The notes beneath the pieces are model-generated. The model ran no database searches and was not told where the DNA came from. It was given only the letters and a program-made list of their open reading frames with translations. From the NCBI RefSeq assembly GCF_047495875.1, contig NC_092463.1, forward strand, positions 5,083,557 to 5,147,556: a stretch of 64,000 bases of DNA, written 5' to 3'. Made by a program: the position numbers and the translations under genes. Positions 52,501-58,504 of this stretch are shown one piece after another. This DNA is from Pithys albifrons albifrons. Its lineage: Eukaryota > Chordata > Aves > Passeriformes > Thamnophilidae. Within the stretch, counting starts at the first letter, position 1. Every line of letters begins with the position of its first letter.

Positions 52501-55500
52501 CAGTGTGTTTGAAAGTAATTAATATTACCATGGTTGCTGTTTTCATGGATCAATTCTGTCCTTCCCTGATGTTCTATATTAAATAACCTGAAGTAGCTTT
52601 TATTGATGTGACTTTGCCACGTTCTAACCCACCTTGCCACAGTTGGGTTTATGTTTTTGAGCCTTGATGCCATTGGCATTTGAGCAGTGCTTAATGTATC
52701 ACCTGAAGTGATGTGTTGCATCTTCAAAAGAGGATTTTAAATTTTATGTCTCTCTCCTTGAGATCACCAGAACATGCTGTTTCTTGGAATGACTGTTGAC
52801 AGACAAAACTGGGTTCTGTGACCACTGTGTCTGTTGGGGTGAAACTCATATCCTTGTTGCTGTTTCACTGGCCAAAAGTAATAGGGACAGAGAGGGTAAA
52901 ATGTATTTCCTTCTTTCAGCCCCATTAGCTGTGATAAAGAACACAGTGACACCTGCATCTTACACTCTGGAAAATCAGCTGATGGGGTTAGGATTGATTT
53001 TTGCATGTTTGGGTACAGGGAAATGATAATTTACTGTGTGTAAGGTTGCCTGTGTACTTAGTTTTGTTTATGCAAGAAATCTGAGGTGGTCTGACACAGG
53101 CTCTTTCACAGAGAATATGCAGATAGGTAAATATATTATCCTTTATATGTAGATACTTATGCACTGTCTTATCTTTAGAAACTTCTTCTTGCTTCTGAAC
53201 CCTCAGTGTGGCTTCTTTTTCCTGCTGGCAGATAAAACTCCCCCTCCCTTCAAACCAAGCAGCCAAAACCATTAACCTTGTTTGCAGAGTTTTGTTTGTT
53301 TTGGTTTTCCCAAAAAAAAAGTGATCTCCTCCTGTGTGTGGTTATTCCTGAGGTAAGATTCCAAATCAGTGTTTCTCACAGGCTCACCTTTTGGCTTTTC
53401 TATGATGTGGCCATACCTGTAAGTGACAACCACAGCACACATCTCTCCTGGAGGGGCAAAGCCTGTTCCATAAGATCCTCTACTGGATCTGTACATTCTT
53501 CTCTGAAAGAAGAAAATAATCCCTGTACCAGATGATTTGAAAGCTTGTTTTGACAGCATCTCTCTGCCTTGTGACAGTGATGAGCCTTTCCCCTCCTTTC
53601 AGTTAGGGATGGCATCTGTATTCAGCTCCAGGGCTGGATCTGCTTTGTCACCTGCATGTAGGAAACAGATTTTCTGGGAACATAATACCAGCTTAGGAGA
53701 GCAAGAGGCACTCAGGCTTTCAGAATGATTCATTCATTCTGTGTAATGTTTAAGGCAAATAATCACTTTAAACCCCTTGAAAGATTTCCTCCCAAGTTAG
53801 TCACTGACTCTCACATCAGTTGCTTCATATCTTGTTTCCCCTCTTGGGGCTGTGTTTGCCTTCATTGAAATCAAACTGTGTCACCTACAGACAAAGCCAG
53901 AAGACAAATGTCTTCAAGGGTTGTTCAGCCTGCAGAAGAGGAGGCTCAGAGGTGACCTCAGCACTGTCTAGAACTGTCTGAAGGGAAGTTCTGGCCAGGT
54001 GGGCGTTGGTCTCTTCTCCCAGGCACTCAGCAATAGGACAAGGGGGCACGATGGGCTCAAGTTCTGCCAGGGGAAATTTAAGTTGGAGAGCAAAAAAAAA
54101 TTCTTTGCAGAGAGAGTGCTCAGGCATTGGAATGGGCTGCCCAGAAAGGGGGTGGATTCCCCATCCCTGGAGGTTTTTCAGGTGAGCTTGGCCGTGGCAC
54201 TGAGTGCCATGATCTGGTAAAGGGACTGGAGTCGGACCAAGGGTTGGACTTGATGATCTCCGAGGTCTTTTCCAACCCACTCTATTCTATAATTCTATTC
54301 TATGATTCTAGGAGCAAAGTTTGCTGAGAGACCTGAGAAAACGCCCTGTTTCAGGTGGTGTCCAGTTGGGCTTGAAGAGCTTTGTTTGATTTAACTGGGA
54401 ACGGTCCTCCTGGATGTTGGGGTTTGTTGTGGCAAAGCGTGGGTGGTTCCTGCAGTCTGTCCAACAGATCCTTGTGGAGCTGCCATACATGTACCACCTG
54501 TCTGCTGCCTGGCACTGCTGTGTAGCTCACATTTTGACCAGCAGAAAGAGCACTGAATTTTCACGTAGGGCACGAGCAAATGCCTTTTAGTCATGAAATC
54601 TGTGTGGTCACTCACTCCAAAACAAACGGTTTAAGTCATGCAGGAATTTTCTTATCTACCCAAATTCCTTGGCTGCTCCTCCATTTCTGGCATTAGATTT
54701 TTTTTTTAGATTTATAAATGCTTTTAGCCACTGTCAGACAGAAAGGCAGACTAAATGCATCTTTAATTTGACCCCTTCTGTCCATTCTTGTGCAACAATA
54801 CAGGAATTGACTGTTATTTGTAGCCACTTTGCCCCCATGCTCTCAGCTCTGAGAAGCAGGAGAATGGTTAGGAGGAAGCTGAGCTCTTCCTATCCTAAAT
54901 AAATAATTCTGATCAAGGGAGGGACAGGAACACTGAAGTCATATTTGCGTGGCTAAACATTCCAGAGATGGTAAATCTAAATCATTTGAAGCCCCAAATG
55001 CGTTGTTAAAATCTTAGGGAATCATTTGGTTGCAAAATGCTTTCATGGTATTCTTTTATAGCATGAATGTTTTTATACAATCCACATTTTTTAAGTGGGA
55101 TTGGCACTTTGGTATTCTCATTAGCTTTAATTTTTTAGTATTTCAAAAGACATGGGTTTTTTTAACCTTCAGGAATGCATAATTTTAGGTTATGAATATG
55201 TTATCTCCCAACTTCTGTTTGCCCTTCAGTTTAAACTGGTTTTTAGTTTGTCTTATTAAAAATTCAAAAGAAAACAAAAAAAAAACACTTTAAATGGGCC
55301 CATGAGGATACTGTTGTGCTGCTGACATTTAATGTTCTGTAACATCAGTGGCCTTTGATCACATTTCCAGGAGACCTTCCTGCTTTCAGAAAATAATCTC
55401 AACTCTTTCTCATCTTGTGCACTTTAGATGATGAACAGTTGGACACCATCGTGGTGGTAGAGGTGCCCATGTCAGTGGTGACACTGAATGGCTTTGCTTT

Positions 55501-57422
55501 GTGTTCCCTCTGATTTTGGTAACATTGGATTAAATGGTTGTTAAATACATGACAAACAGTGTCATCACTGTTGGGGTTCCTGATGTCATCAGAGACAGGT
55601 TTTAACCAAAAGAAATGGGAAGTCCTGATCACAGTTGGCACCCTGTTTTTCAGACATAAAAATCTTCATCCCTATTTTTGGCTGTTTGTTTCACTCACAG
55701 CCTCCATAATAGTGGAGGGTTTCTTTTATCATAGAATCATAGAATGGATTGGGTTGAAAAGACCTCCGAGATCATCAAGTCCAACCCTTGGTCCAACTCC
55801 AGTCCCTTTACCAGATCATGGCACTCAGTGCCACGGCCAAGCTCAGTTTAAAAACCTCCAGGGATGGGGAATCCACCCCCTCTCTGGGCAGCCCATTCCA
55901 ATGCCTGATTCCTCTCTCTGCAAAGAATTTGTTTCTGATCTCCAACTTCAATTTCCCCTGGCAGAGCTTGTGCCCATCGTGCCCCCTTGTCCTATTGCTG
56001 AGTGCCTGGGAGAAGAGACCAACCCCCACCTGGCCAGAACTTCCCTTCAGGTAGTTCTAGACAGTGATGAGGTCTTACCTTCCTTTCTCTTTCCTTTTCT
56101 TCCTTTTTAGCTTTTGGGGAGAAAAATACCACGGGTGCTTTGTCATTAGGTCTTCAAGAGAACAGCAGTGCTGTTGCTTCTCAGGGCATGTGATTTTGCT
56201 GCAACCATAGAGGAGTTCTTTCCACAGGCTGGACATGCTGTGTGATGTGCAAGCACCTGTAGTCTTTCTTGTGTTCCTCCTTAAGTCTTCATAAAAAACC
56301 TTACATTCATTTATGGAATCAGCAGAATAACTGATGAAATCAAATTTTTCTGTCTTAAGAGAATCTTAAGTCTTCTGGATAGGCAGATAGTGAAAGAACA
56401 AGGGGCACTGGTTTTGAACTCCAGAGGGCAGGGTTGAGTGGGATCTTAGGAGGGAATTCTTGGCTGTGAGGGTGGGTAGGCCCTGGCACAGGTTGCCCAG
56501 AGAAGCTGTGGCTGCCCCATCCCTGGAAGTGCCCAAGGCCAGGTTGGACAGGGCTTGGAGCAGCCTGGGATAGTGGAAGGTGTCCCTGCCCATTGCAGGG
56601 GGTTGGGACTTGATCATGTTTAAGGTCCTTCCAACCCAAACCATTCTGAGATTCTGTGACTCCATAACTCTGTTTTGCAATTCTCATATTTCCTGTCTAC
56701 GTACAGTGGAATGTCCTTTGGCCACAATTCCAGTTCCAGGTAACACAGAAGGTAACAAGCAAACATGACAAATATGTCTCCCTTTTTAACATGCAAAGCA
56801 TTTGTTGCTTCTAAGAAACTTTTCCTATAGTCATGGTGCAGACATGGGTCCTTAAGAGCTTTTCTGCAGGAGTGGAAAATGGTTTTAAGAACTGGGCCAA
56901 GGAAATAAATTTTAGGCTTGTCCTGGGTTTTCCAACCTGTGTGCTGAAAATTTATATTTTTCTTTTCCCTGTCAACTTTGTCCTGTTTCTCAGGAGGATA
57001 ACACCCAGGGAGAACTCCTGGGAATTGAAGAAAGCCAGGGAATCCTTATGTTCTTTCTGCCCCAATCTTTGAGGGTCTCCTGTGTCTTCAGGTCTAAATG
57101 ACACTTTGCCATCCATCCCTGCTGCTCCCAGGATGTTTGTCTAGAGGGAATGGCATTGCAATAGGCTGATGGAGAGCTGAATTCTTTTGAAGTCCAAAGG
57201 AAGGAGAACAAGTGCACATTCTTTAATGAATCTTCAGAAACTTCTTTGGATGTTTCTTGAAGCCCCACATAATCTGGCTGTGCCTTTACATCAGAAGTCA
57301 CCCTTGTGATGTGTTTTCAATGTGTGATACACAGGAGGAAAGCCAAGGAGCTGCACAAGTTGAGACTGTGAGACCCAGAGTTATTCTTGTGAGAAGGATG
57401 TCTGAAGAGATGCACCAAGAAG
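6204..57422 (+). CDS. KIAA0586: KIAA0586 / TALPID3, centriolar ciliogenesis protein (30 coding exons found; C-terminal end not found)
   Basis: TALPID3 sits at the distal end of centrioles. It is needed for basal body docking, ciliary vesicle formation and Hedgehog signalling. Loss gives the chicken talpid3 phenotype, and human variants cause Joubert syndrome 23. The gene span includes introns. Thirty exons join in phase without a stop to about 1441 residues (chicken and human proteins are roughly 1500). Landmarks are the N-terminal coiled coil (about 166-243), an alanine-rich stretch just before it (exon 5), the central coiled-coil region conserved in all TALPID3 proteins (about 470-540), a conserved block in exon 15 ([15 protein letters not shown]), a C-terminal conserved block in exon 22 and Pro/Thr-rich segments in exons 23-25. 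The ATG at 6204 follows an in-frame TGA at 6180. What remains C-terminal of exon 30 was not identified. Confidence 0.93.
6454..6772 (+). mobile_element. CR1 LINE 3' fragment, young subfamily, sense
   Basis: Contains the subfamily blocks GGCACTCAGCAATAGGACAA and TGGCACTGAGTGCCATGATC and ends in CCATTCTATGATT. It sits inside a TCAC/CATCATT simple repeat that resumes at 6773. Confidence 0.95.
6941..7055 (+). mobile_element. CR1 LINE fragment, sense
   Basis: GCACAGGTTGCCCAGAGAAG through GTGGAAGGTGTCCCTGCCCG, then passes directly into a tandem duplication instead of the normal CR1 3' end. Confidence 0.9.
7038..7188. repeat. Tandem duplication of about 77 bp, partly CR1-derived
   Basis: Two units, about 7038-7114 and 7115-7188. 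Each opens with the CR1 phrase GTCCCTGCCC and ends in ATTTAATAATA-type sequence. The units differ at several positions. Confidence 0.85.
7428..7501 (+). CDS. KIAA0586: KIAA0586 exon 2
   Basis: 74 nt after TTATTTCAG, ending ATG before GTAAGA. Encodes residues about 36-60 ([19 protein letters not shown]...). The phase fits exons 1 and 3. Confidence 0.8.
8051..8120 (+). CDS. KIAA0586: KIAA0586 exon 3
   Basis: 70 nt; starts DFAGEAALQ, aligning with human DFSKDVAVQ. The acceptor is CTGAAG, an AAG site weaker than the usual CAG; the donor is GTAAGA. Residues about 61-83, ending in phase 1. Confidence 0.85.
9298..9364 (+). CDS. KIAA0586: KIAA0586 exon 4
   Basis: 67 nt after CCCTTACAG, donor GTAAGT. 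Encodes [20 protein letters not shown], a highly conserved TALPID3 segment (residues about 84-105). Confidence 0.97.
9742..9855 (-). mobile_element. CR1 LINE 3' fragment, antisense
   Basis: GGAATCACAGAATGGTTTGG start and CCATGAACAGGGACACCTTC block; short 5'-truncated copy in intron 4. Confidence 0.92.
9991..10269 (-). mobile_element. CR1 LINE 3' fragment, young subfamily, antisense
   Basis: Starts ATCATAGAATTGATTGGGTT and carries the CACTCAGTGCCACGGCCAAG block. Truncated at GCTGAGTGCCTGGGA, about 110 bp before exon 5. Confidence 0.95.
10383..10560 (+). CDS. KIAA0586: KIAA0586 exon 5, alanine-rich segment
   Basis: 178 nt after TTTTTGCAG, donor GTGAGT. Encodes [16 protein letters not shown] and then the conserved [20 protein letters not shown] stretch (residues about 106-165). 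Human has the same alanine/threonine run immediately before the coiled coil. Confidence 0.97.
10959..11192 (+). CDS. KIAA0586: KIAA0586 exon 6, N-terminal coiled coil
   Basis: 234 nt (78 codons, phase 0 at both ends). Starts [18 protein letters not shown] and runs through [15 protein letters not shown] to [12 protein letters not shown], with leucines at heptad spacing. Residues about 166-243. Skipping it would keep the frame. Confidence 0.98.
11682..12118 (+). mobile_element. CR1 LINE 3' fragment, older subfamily, sense
   Basis: Contains a CTGAGGGAGCTGGGAGGGCT block, AACAGCAATAGGATGAGAGG and the end TTTCTAACCTTAACAGTTCT. It stops about 25 bp before exon 7. Confidence 0.88.
12142..12310 (+). 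CDS. KIAA0586: KIAA0586 exon 7
   Basis: 169 nt after TTTCCTCTCAG, donor GTGAAG. Starts [20 protein letters not shown], in line with the HFISAALKT segment of human. Residues about 244-299; fast-evolving. Confidence 0.9.
12799..13080 (+). mobile_element. CR1 LINE 3' fragment, sense
   Basis: GGACAAGGGGGATTGGCTTC through CAGAGAAACTGTGGCTGCCC to CTTCTGTGATTCTCTGAT. Ends about 60 bp before exon 8. Confidence 0.93.
13141..13305 (+). CDS. KIAA0586: KIAA0586 exon 8
   Basis: 165 nt, acceptor TTTCTGGAAG (AAG type), donor GTATTG. Encodes [19 protein letters not shown], matching human QKSPLETPAPRRFAPVPVS, then a lysine/glutamate-rich stretch. Residues about 300-354. Length is a multiple of three, so skipping is in frame. 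Confidence 0.95.
13306..14265. other. KIAA0586 intron 8
   Basis: Unique AT-rich intron sequence; nothing else recognised. Confidence 0.6.
14266..14386 (+). CDS. KIAA0586: KIAA0586 exon 9
   Basis: 121 nt after GTACCTTAG, donor GTAAAT. Starts [20 protein letters not shown]. Weak similarity to TALPID3 as expected in this fast-evolving part, but phase and splice sites fit exons 8 and 10. Residues about 355-394. Confidence 0.85.
14562..14828 (+). mobile_element. CR1 LINE 3' fragment, older subfamily, sense
   Basis: CAGGAGAGTTTGGGATGGGT, ACCAGGCTCCCCAGGGCAGT and CTGGATGATCCTTGTGGGTC blocks. It lies just before the antisense copy at 14921. Confidence 0.88.
14921..15585 (-). mobile_element. CR1 LINE, longest young-subfamily copy in the window (about 665 bp), antisense
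   Basis: Starts CATAGAATCATAGAATGGAT and extends past the usual truncation point through CTCAGCCTCTCCCCACAGCA and TCCAGCCCCTCAATCTCTTT to CACTGTTGACTCCTGTTGAG. It is 3' UTR and possibly extreme 3' coding sequence only. Confidence 0.95.
15853..15943 (+). CDS. KIAA0586: KIAA0586 exon 10
   Basis: 91 nt, acceptor CTTTTGAAAG (AAG type), donor GTAAGG. Encodes [20 protein letters not shown], in line with human TTKVTMQKSDDVLHDLGQK. Residues about 395-425, ending phase 0. The CAG six bases downstream would open onto an early stop, so 15853 is preferred. Confidence 0.92.
15944..17339. other. KIAA0586 intron 10
   Basis: Unique intron sequence; no repeat or extra exon recognised. Confidence 0.6.
17340..17381 (+). 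CDS. KIAA0586: KIAA0586 exon 11 (42 nt)
   Basis: The shortest coding exon found: 14 codons, [14 protein letters not shown], after TGTCTTTTTAG, donor GTATAT, phase 0 at both ends. It could be skipped without frameshift. Identification rests on splice sites and phase; the sequence itself is poorly conserved. Confidence 0.75.
18741..18967 (+). CDS. KIAA0586: KIAA0586 exon 12, start of the essential central coiled coil
   Basis: 227 nt after TTTCAATTTTAG, donor GTCAGA. Encodes [20 protein letters not shown] and [20 protein letters not shown], almost the same as human. This region is needed for centrosome localisation and function in TALPID3 studies. Residues about 440-514. Confidence 0.98.
18968..20219. 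other. KIAA0586 intron 12
   Basis: Unique intron sequence plus one CR1 copy at 19743. Confidence 0.6.
19743..20066 (-). mobile_element. CR1 LINE 3' fragment, young subfamily, antisense
   Basis: CACAGAATCATAGAATGAAT start, CACTCAGTGCCACGGCCAAG block, truncated at CTTCCCTTCAGGTAGTT, the same point as the copies at 23630 and 55729. Confidence 0.95.
20220..20292 (+). CDS. KIAA0586: KIAA0586 exon 13
   Basis: 73 nt after CTGTTCCAG, donor GTATGG. Encodes [20 protein letters not shown], matching human [20 protein letters not shown]. End of the central conserved region, residues about 515-539. Confidence 0.98.
20601..20858 (+). CDS. KIAA0586: KIAA0586 exon 14, basic linker
   Basis: 258 nt (86 codons, phase 0 at both ends) after TTTTGTCTTTAG, donor GTGAGT. 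Lysine- and arginine-rich, low conservation: [18 protein letters not shown] stretches. Residues about 540-625. Confidence 0.92.
21040..21214 (+). CDS. KIAA0586: KIAA0586 exon 15, conserved [15 protein letters not shown] block
   Basis: 175 nt after GTGCCTCAG, donor GTAAGT. Encodes [20 protein letters not shown] then [18 protein letters not shown], nearly identical to human. Residues about 626-683. Confidence 0.98.
22760..22855 (+). mobile_element. CR1 LINE 3' end, short, sense
   Basis: AGCAACCTGGGCTAGTGGAA to CCCAAACCATTCTATGGT. Confidence 0.88.
23630..23968 (-). mobile_element. CR1 LINE 3' fragment, young subfamily, antisense
   Basis: ATCATAGAATCAGTTGGGCT start, CACTCAGTGCCACGGCCAAT block, ends GGTAGTTCTAGACAGTGGTG. 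Confidence 0.95.
25891..26358 (+). mobile_element. CR1 LINE 3' fragment, young subfamily, sense
   Basis: Starts GGACTGAGGGGCTGGAGTGG, contains GGCACTCAGCAATAGGACAA and ends CAACCCAATGCATTCTATGA. About 470 bp; overlaps in content with the antisense copy at 14921. Confidence 0.95.
27503..27691 (+). CDS. KIAA0586: KIAA0586 exon 16
   Basis: 189 nt after CTTGTTTCAG, donor GTAGGA. Encodes [17 protein letters not shown] and [18 protein letters not shown], then [11 protein letters not shown], matching human [20 protein letters not shown]. Residues about 684-746; in-frame if skipped. Confidence 0.97.
   Translation, partial: VQRSSQQEPRLVLTHRRSSSAPGNSTLCMHLPRNISISSAPAKTCLLPMVPSKVTSFPWLFR
27778..27835 (+). 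mobile_element. CR1 LINE 3' end remnant, sense
   Basis: GAATGATCTTAAAGGTCCCT to AAACCATTCTAGGA; only the last 60 bp are left. Confidence 0.75.
27963..28250 (-). mobile_element. CR1 LINE 3' fragment, antisense
   Basis: CACAGAATCACAGAGTGGTT start, then CTGGCCTTGGACACTTCCAG and CAACCTGTGCCAGGGCCTGC blocks. Confidence 0.92.
28910..29094 (+). CDS. KIAA0586: KIAA0586 exon 17
   Basis: 185 nt after TGTCCTTAG, donor GTACAT. Encodes [20 protein letters not shown] and [20 protein letters not shown], almost the same as human. Residues about 747-808. Confidence 0.98.
30295..30402 (+). CDS. KIAA0586: KIAA0586 exon 18
   Basis: 108 nt (36 codons, phase 0 both ends) after TTCTGTCCCAG, donor GTATTG. Begins [20 protein letters not shown], matching human [18 protein letters not shown]. 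Residues about 809-844. Confidence 0.97.
31128..31542 (+). mobile_element. CR1 LINE 3' fragment, sense
   Basis: GGATGGAGCAGCTATGCTGT, GTTGCCCAGAGAAGCTGTGG, ACACAAACCATTCTGTGATT. Confidence 0.93.
31837..31873 (+). promoter_or_regulatory. Branch point and decoy acceptor before exon 19
   Basis: A strong acceptor-like TTTTCCCCCCAG ends at 31836, but using it would open onto TAT TAA. A consensus CTAAC branch point (31847-31851) lies after it, 23 nt before the real AAG acceptor ending at 31873, which explains why the downstream AG is chosen. Confidence 0.6.
31874..31954 (+). CDS. KIAA0586: KIAA0586 exon 19
   Basis: 81 nt (27 codons, phase 0 both ends), acceptor TTTTTGTAAG (AAG type), donor GTAACC. 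Encodes [19 protein letters not shown] then IDVTDVMQ, matching human [20 protein letters not shown]. Residues about 845-871; in-frame if skipped. Confidence 0.96.
32262..32768 (+). mobile_element. Composite of two CR1 3' fragments, both sense
   Basis: 32262-32597 is one subfamily (ends at GGTGTCCCTGGCCATGG without a CR1 3' end). From 32598 a different subfamily takes over (CACCAAGCCTGGCAGAGTTC to CATATTCTGTGATTCTCTG). Confidence 0.88.
33806..33930 (+). mobile_element. CR1 LINE 3' end, sense
   Basis: AAGTGCCCAAGGCCAGGTGG to TGAGATCCCTTCCAATCCAA. Confidence 0.88.
34495..34724 (+). mobile_element. CR1 LINE 3' fragment, sense
   Basis: GGGAGGAATTCTTCCCTGTG to AAACCATTCTGGGATTGTTT; a CCAAGGCCAGGTTTGCCCAG junction shows an internal deletion. 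Confidence 0.92.
34748..35202 (+). mobile_element. CR1 LINE 3' fragment, young subfamily, sense
   Basis: CAACAAGGCTGGAGAAGGGA, GGCACTCAGCAATAGGACAA, ends CCAATCGATTCCATGATT. It lies 24 bp after the copy at 34495, in the same orientation. Confidence 0.95.
37715..37911 (+). CDS. KIAA0586: KIAA0586 exon 20
   Basis: 197 nt after TATTTATTAG, donor GTGAGT. Encodes [20 protein letters not shown] then [20 protein letters not shown], matching human DEIPEDSEPILEFNRSVKAD and KYNGPPFPPVAS. Residues about 872-936. Confidence 0.98.
38115..38233 (+). CDS. KIAA0586: KIAA0586 exon 21
   Basis: 119 nt after TATTTTGCCAG, donor GTGAGT. Encodes [20 protein letters not shown] (first residue completed from exon 20), matching human [20 protein letters not shown]. 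Residues about 937-976. Confidence 0.98.
38810..38994 (+). CDS. KIAA0586: KIAA0586 exon 22, conserved C-terminal block
   Basis: 185 nt after TTCATTTTCAG, donor GTAAGT. Encodes [20 protein letters not shown] and [18 protein letters not shown], close to human [20 protein letters not shown]. Residues about 977-1038. Confidence 0.98.
39126..39652 (+). mobile_element. CR1 LINE 3' fragment (about 525 bp), sense
   Basis: CTGACACCCCACCTGGGAGT, GGTTGCCCAGAGAAGCTGTG, CTTCTGTGATCCTATTTC. Confidence 0.94.
40481..40550. repeat. (TA)n microsatellite, about 35 units
   Basis: Uninterrupted alternating TA for close to 70 bp within intron 22, after TTTTTATTA. Such runs are length-variable and can extrude as cruciforms. 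Confidence 0.97.
41478..41704 (+). mobile_element. CR1 LINE 3' fragment, old and diverged, sense
   Basis: TGGACGTTAGGAAGCATTTC, TTTGGACAGTGTCTTTAAC, GATCAGATGATTGTTGTAGG, TGTTCTATTCTAT. More diverged than the other copies. Confidence 0.85.
41965..42124 (+). CDS. KIAA0586: KIAA0586 exon 23, Pro/Thr-rich
   Basis: 160 nt after TTGCCCTCAG, donor GTATTG. Encodes [20 protein letters not shown] and [18 protein letters not shown], in line with human [20 protein letters not shown]. Residues about 1039-1091; likely disordered. Confidence 0.97.
42697..42901 (+). CDS. KIAA0586: KIAA0586 exon 24, Pro/Thr-rich
   Basis: 205 nt after TCTCACATGCAG, donor GTGAGT. Encodes [19 protein letters not shown] and [20 protein letters not shown], matching human [20 protein letters not shown]. 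Residues about 1092-1159. Confidence 0.97.
42972..43234 (-). mobile_element. CR1 LINE 3' fragment, young subfamily, antisense
   Basis: AGAATCACAGAATTAGTTGG start, CACTCAGTGCCACGGCCAAC block; begins 70 bp after exon 24. Confidence 0.95.
43706..43947 (+). CDS. KIAA0586: KIAA0586 exon 25
   Basis: 242 nt after CTTACCTTGCAG, donor GTAACC. Encodes [20 protein letters not shown] and [20 protein letters not shown], matching human MSVAKDEEPESMDFPAQ and DKPISEGEILFSCGQKLAP. Residues about 1160-1240. Confidence 0.97.
44441..44508 (+). CDS. KIAA0586: KIAA0586 exon 26 (NAGNAG acceptor)
   Basis: 68 nt after TTCTTAGCAG, donor GTGAGG. Encodes [20 protein letters not shown] then NEM, in line with human [20 protein letters not shown]. 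Residues about 1241-1263. Use of the upstream TAG (exon from 44438) would add one alanine. Confidence 0.95.
45110..45748 (+). mobile_element. CR1 LINE 3' part, old (about 640 bp), sense
   Basis: GGTTGGAAAGCAGCTTTGGA, TCAAAGGAGCTGGTCCTTCT, TGTGTATAAATACCTGGTGG, GTCCCTTCCAACCTCAGTAC. Among the longest CR1 copies here; reaches into the extreme 3' coding region of the element. Confidence 0.92.
45849..46000 (-). mobile_element. CR1 LINE 3' fragment, old, antisense
   Basis: TCATAGAATCAGGGAATATC start, GATCAAGTCCAACTGCCTCT block. Diverged remains may continue to about 46200. It is tail-to-tail with the copy ending at 45748. Confidence 0.82.
46536..46664 (+). CDS. KIAA0586: KIAA0586 exon 27
   Basis: 129 nt (43 codons, phase 0 both ends) after TTTGTTTTAG, donor GTAACT. 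Encodes [20 protein letters not shown], matching human [20 protein letters not shown]. Residues about 1264-1306; in-frame if skipped. Confidence 0.97.
46665..48223. other. KIAA0586 intron 27
   Basis: Unique intron sequence; no repeat or extra exon recognised. Confidence 0.6.
48224..48404 (+). CDS. KIAA0586: KIAA0586 exon 28
   Basis: 181 nt after TGCTTTCTGTAG, donor GTACAT. Encodes [20 protein letters not shown] then [14 protein letters not shown], matching human [20 protein letters not shown] and LMGHSLYMQPP. Residues about 1307-1366. Confidence 0.98.
48405..51704. other. KIAA0586 intron 28 (3.3 kb)
   Basis: Unique intron sequence with one CR1 copy at 49662. Confidence 0.6.
49662..49946 (+). 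mobile_element. CR1 LINE 3' fragment, sense
   Basis: GGACAAAGGGGAGCAGTTTT, GTTGCCCAGAGAGGCTGTGG, AAACCATCCTGTGATTCCAT. Confidence 0.94.
51705..51841 (+). CDS. KIAA0586: KIAA0586 exon 29 (NAGNAG acceptor)
   Basis: 137 nt after TTTTTCTCCCAGCAG, donor GTAAGC. Encodes [20 protein letters not shown] then a Ser/Ala-rich stretch, matching human GPMSLGELELEP. Residues about 1367-1412. The first CAG (exon from 51702) would add one alanine. Confidence 0.93.
53915..54311 (+). mobile_element. CR1 LINE 3' fragment, young subfamily, sense
   Basis: GAGGAGGCTCAGAGGTGACC, GGCACTCAGCAATAGGACAA, ends with three ATTCTAT-type repeats, the CR1 3' terminal repeat. Confidence 0.95.
55729..56074 (-). mobile_element. 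CR1 LINE 3' fragment, young subfamily, antisense
   Basis: ATCATAGAATCATAGAATGG start, CACTCAGTGCCACGGCCAAG block, truncated at GTAGTTCTAGACAGTGATGA. Confidence 0.95.
56390..56662 (+). mobile_element. CR1 LINE 3' fragment, sense
   Basis: GAACTCCAGAGGGCAGGGTT, GTTGCCCAGAGAAGCTGTGG, AAACCATTCTGAGATTCTGT. Confidence 0.94.
57335..57422 (+). CDS. KIAA0586: KIAA0586 exon 30 (last one identified)
   Basis: 88 nt after GTGATACACAG, donor GTAAAT, phase 0 to phase 1. Encodes [20 protein letters not shown] then RMSEEMHQE. Joined to exon 29 it aligns with human [20 protein letters not shown], with QVE shared. Residues about 1413-1441. The similarity is moderate. Confidence 0.75.
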
Positions 57423-57624
57423 GTAAATGATGTCAATAAGCAAACAGTTCTCTCAGTGAAGCACATCACTTTTGAATGTTGTGTATTGATGTATAATGAA
57501 GTTTTAAAATTTTTTTAAAATTTGGTGTTCATTACTTCAGAATTTCCAAGCTTTTATTTATACATAGTGTATGTGTGTGTACATAGTTATGGTATTGTTG
57601 GGGTGACCTGAAAGGATTGGAAAG

Positions 57625-58002
57625 TCATCCTGGAGAGGAGAAGGCTCTGGGGATACCTGAGAGCACCTTCCAGTGGCTAAAGGGGCTCCAAGAGAGCTGG
57701 AGAGGAACTTTGGACAAGGGGTGGAGGGACAGGACAAGGGGAATGGCTTTCCACTGCCAGAAGGCAGGATTGGGTGGAATATTGGGACAGAATTCTTGGC
57801 TATGAGGGTGGGCAGGCTCTGGCACAGGGTGCCCAGAGAACCTGTGGCTGCCCCATCCCTGGAAGTGTCCAAGGCCAGGTTGGACAGGGCTTGGAGCAAC
57901 CTGGGATAGTGGAAGGTGTCCCTGCCCATGGCAGGGGGTGGAACAAGATGATCTTTGAGGTCCCTTCCAACCCAAACCATTCTGGGATTTTCTGATTCTA
58001 TG
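57625..58002 (+). mobile_element. CR1 LINE 3' fragment, sense
   Basis: TCCTGGAGAGGAGAAGGCTC, GGTGCCCAGAGAACCTGTGG, AAACCATTCTGGGATTTTCT. Confidence 0.94.
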
Positions 58003-58472
58003 AAATGTGTTTGTATGTAAGTCATCAGAATCCGTGTAATTAAGTATTTATTTAAATTTGTGTTTGCCAGGAGCTTCACAATGTGCATTTTATGTAGTCA
58101 ACTGAATCTTAATTGCTTTCTAGAATGCTGTTCAGCACATGAGGTATTTATAATGTGATAGAAGGGAGTGGTTCCTACACATGAGAAAGTGCAGAGGTGC
58201 TACACAAGAACTGATAGTGCTAAGATAAGATCATGGAAATGTGGGAAAAAAAATGCAGATTTTCCATGTTAAAATGACCTGGTTTGAGCTGGGCTTCAAG
58301 CTGGTGTGTAACTGGGTGTTATCTCTGCTATTTTTGGAGATTGCTTAACAGTGTTTGTTAAAAGTGTTAAGGATGATAAAAGAGATGGAGAGAATCTCTT
58401 TTGTTTATTGTAGTTCAAGTCAGTGTTGGAATAGCATAAACTGCACCTTACTGACATGTTTAATTGTTTCAG

Positions 58473-58504
58473 CAGATAAGAAGTTTGTGGAGGTGCTGGA
58501 GTGA
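58473..58504 (+). CDS. Candidate short terminal exon of KIAA0586
   Basis: After TAATTGTTTCAG, the phase left by exon 30 gives ADKKFVEVLE and then TGA at 58502. A second CAG three bases on makes this a NAGNAG acceptor too. There is no human counterpart and no clear polyadenylation signal just downstream, so this is only a candidate, perhaps an alternative end. Confidence 0.2.

Larger units (their letters stand above)
51842..57334. other. KIAA0586 intron 29 (5.5 kb)
   Basis: Holds CR1 copies at 53915, 55729 and 56390. I looked for an extra exon and found none with fitting phase. Exon 29 ends and exon 30 begins in phase 0, and the joined residues align with human. Confidence 0.6.

Noticed and set aside
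52919..53026. Exon-like stretch after CTTCTTTCAG in intron 29
   Set aside because: In the required phase it reads CCC CAT TAG, and no fitting donor follows.
56706..56740. Short exon-like segment between TACGTACAG and CCAGGTAACA in intron 29
   Set aside because: In phase 0 it would insert 11 residues with tryptophan- and glutamine-rich sequence that has no human counterpart. The other phase breaks exon 30.
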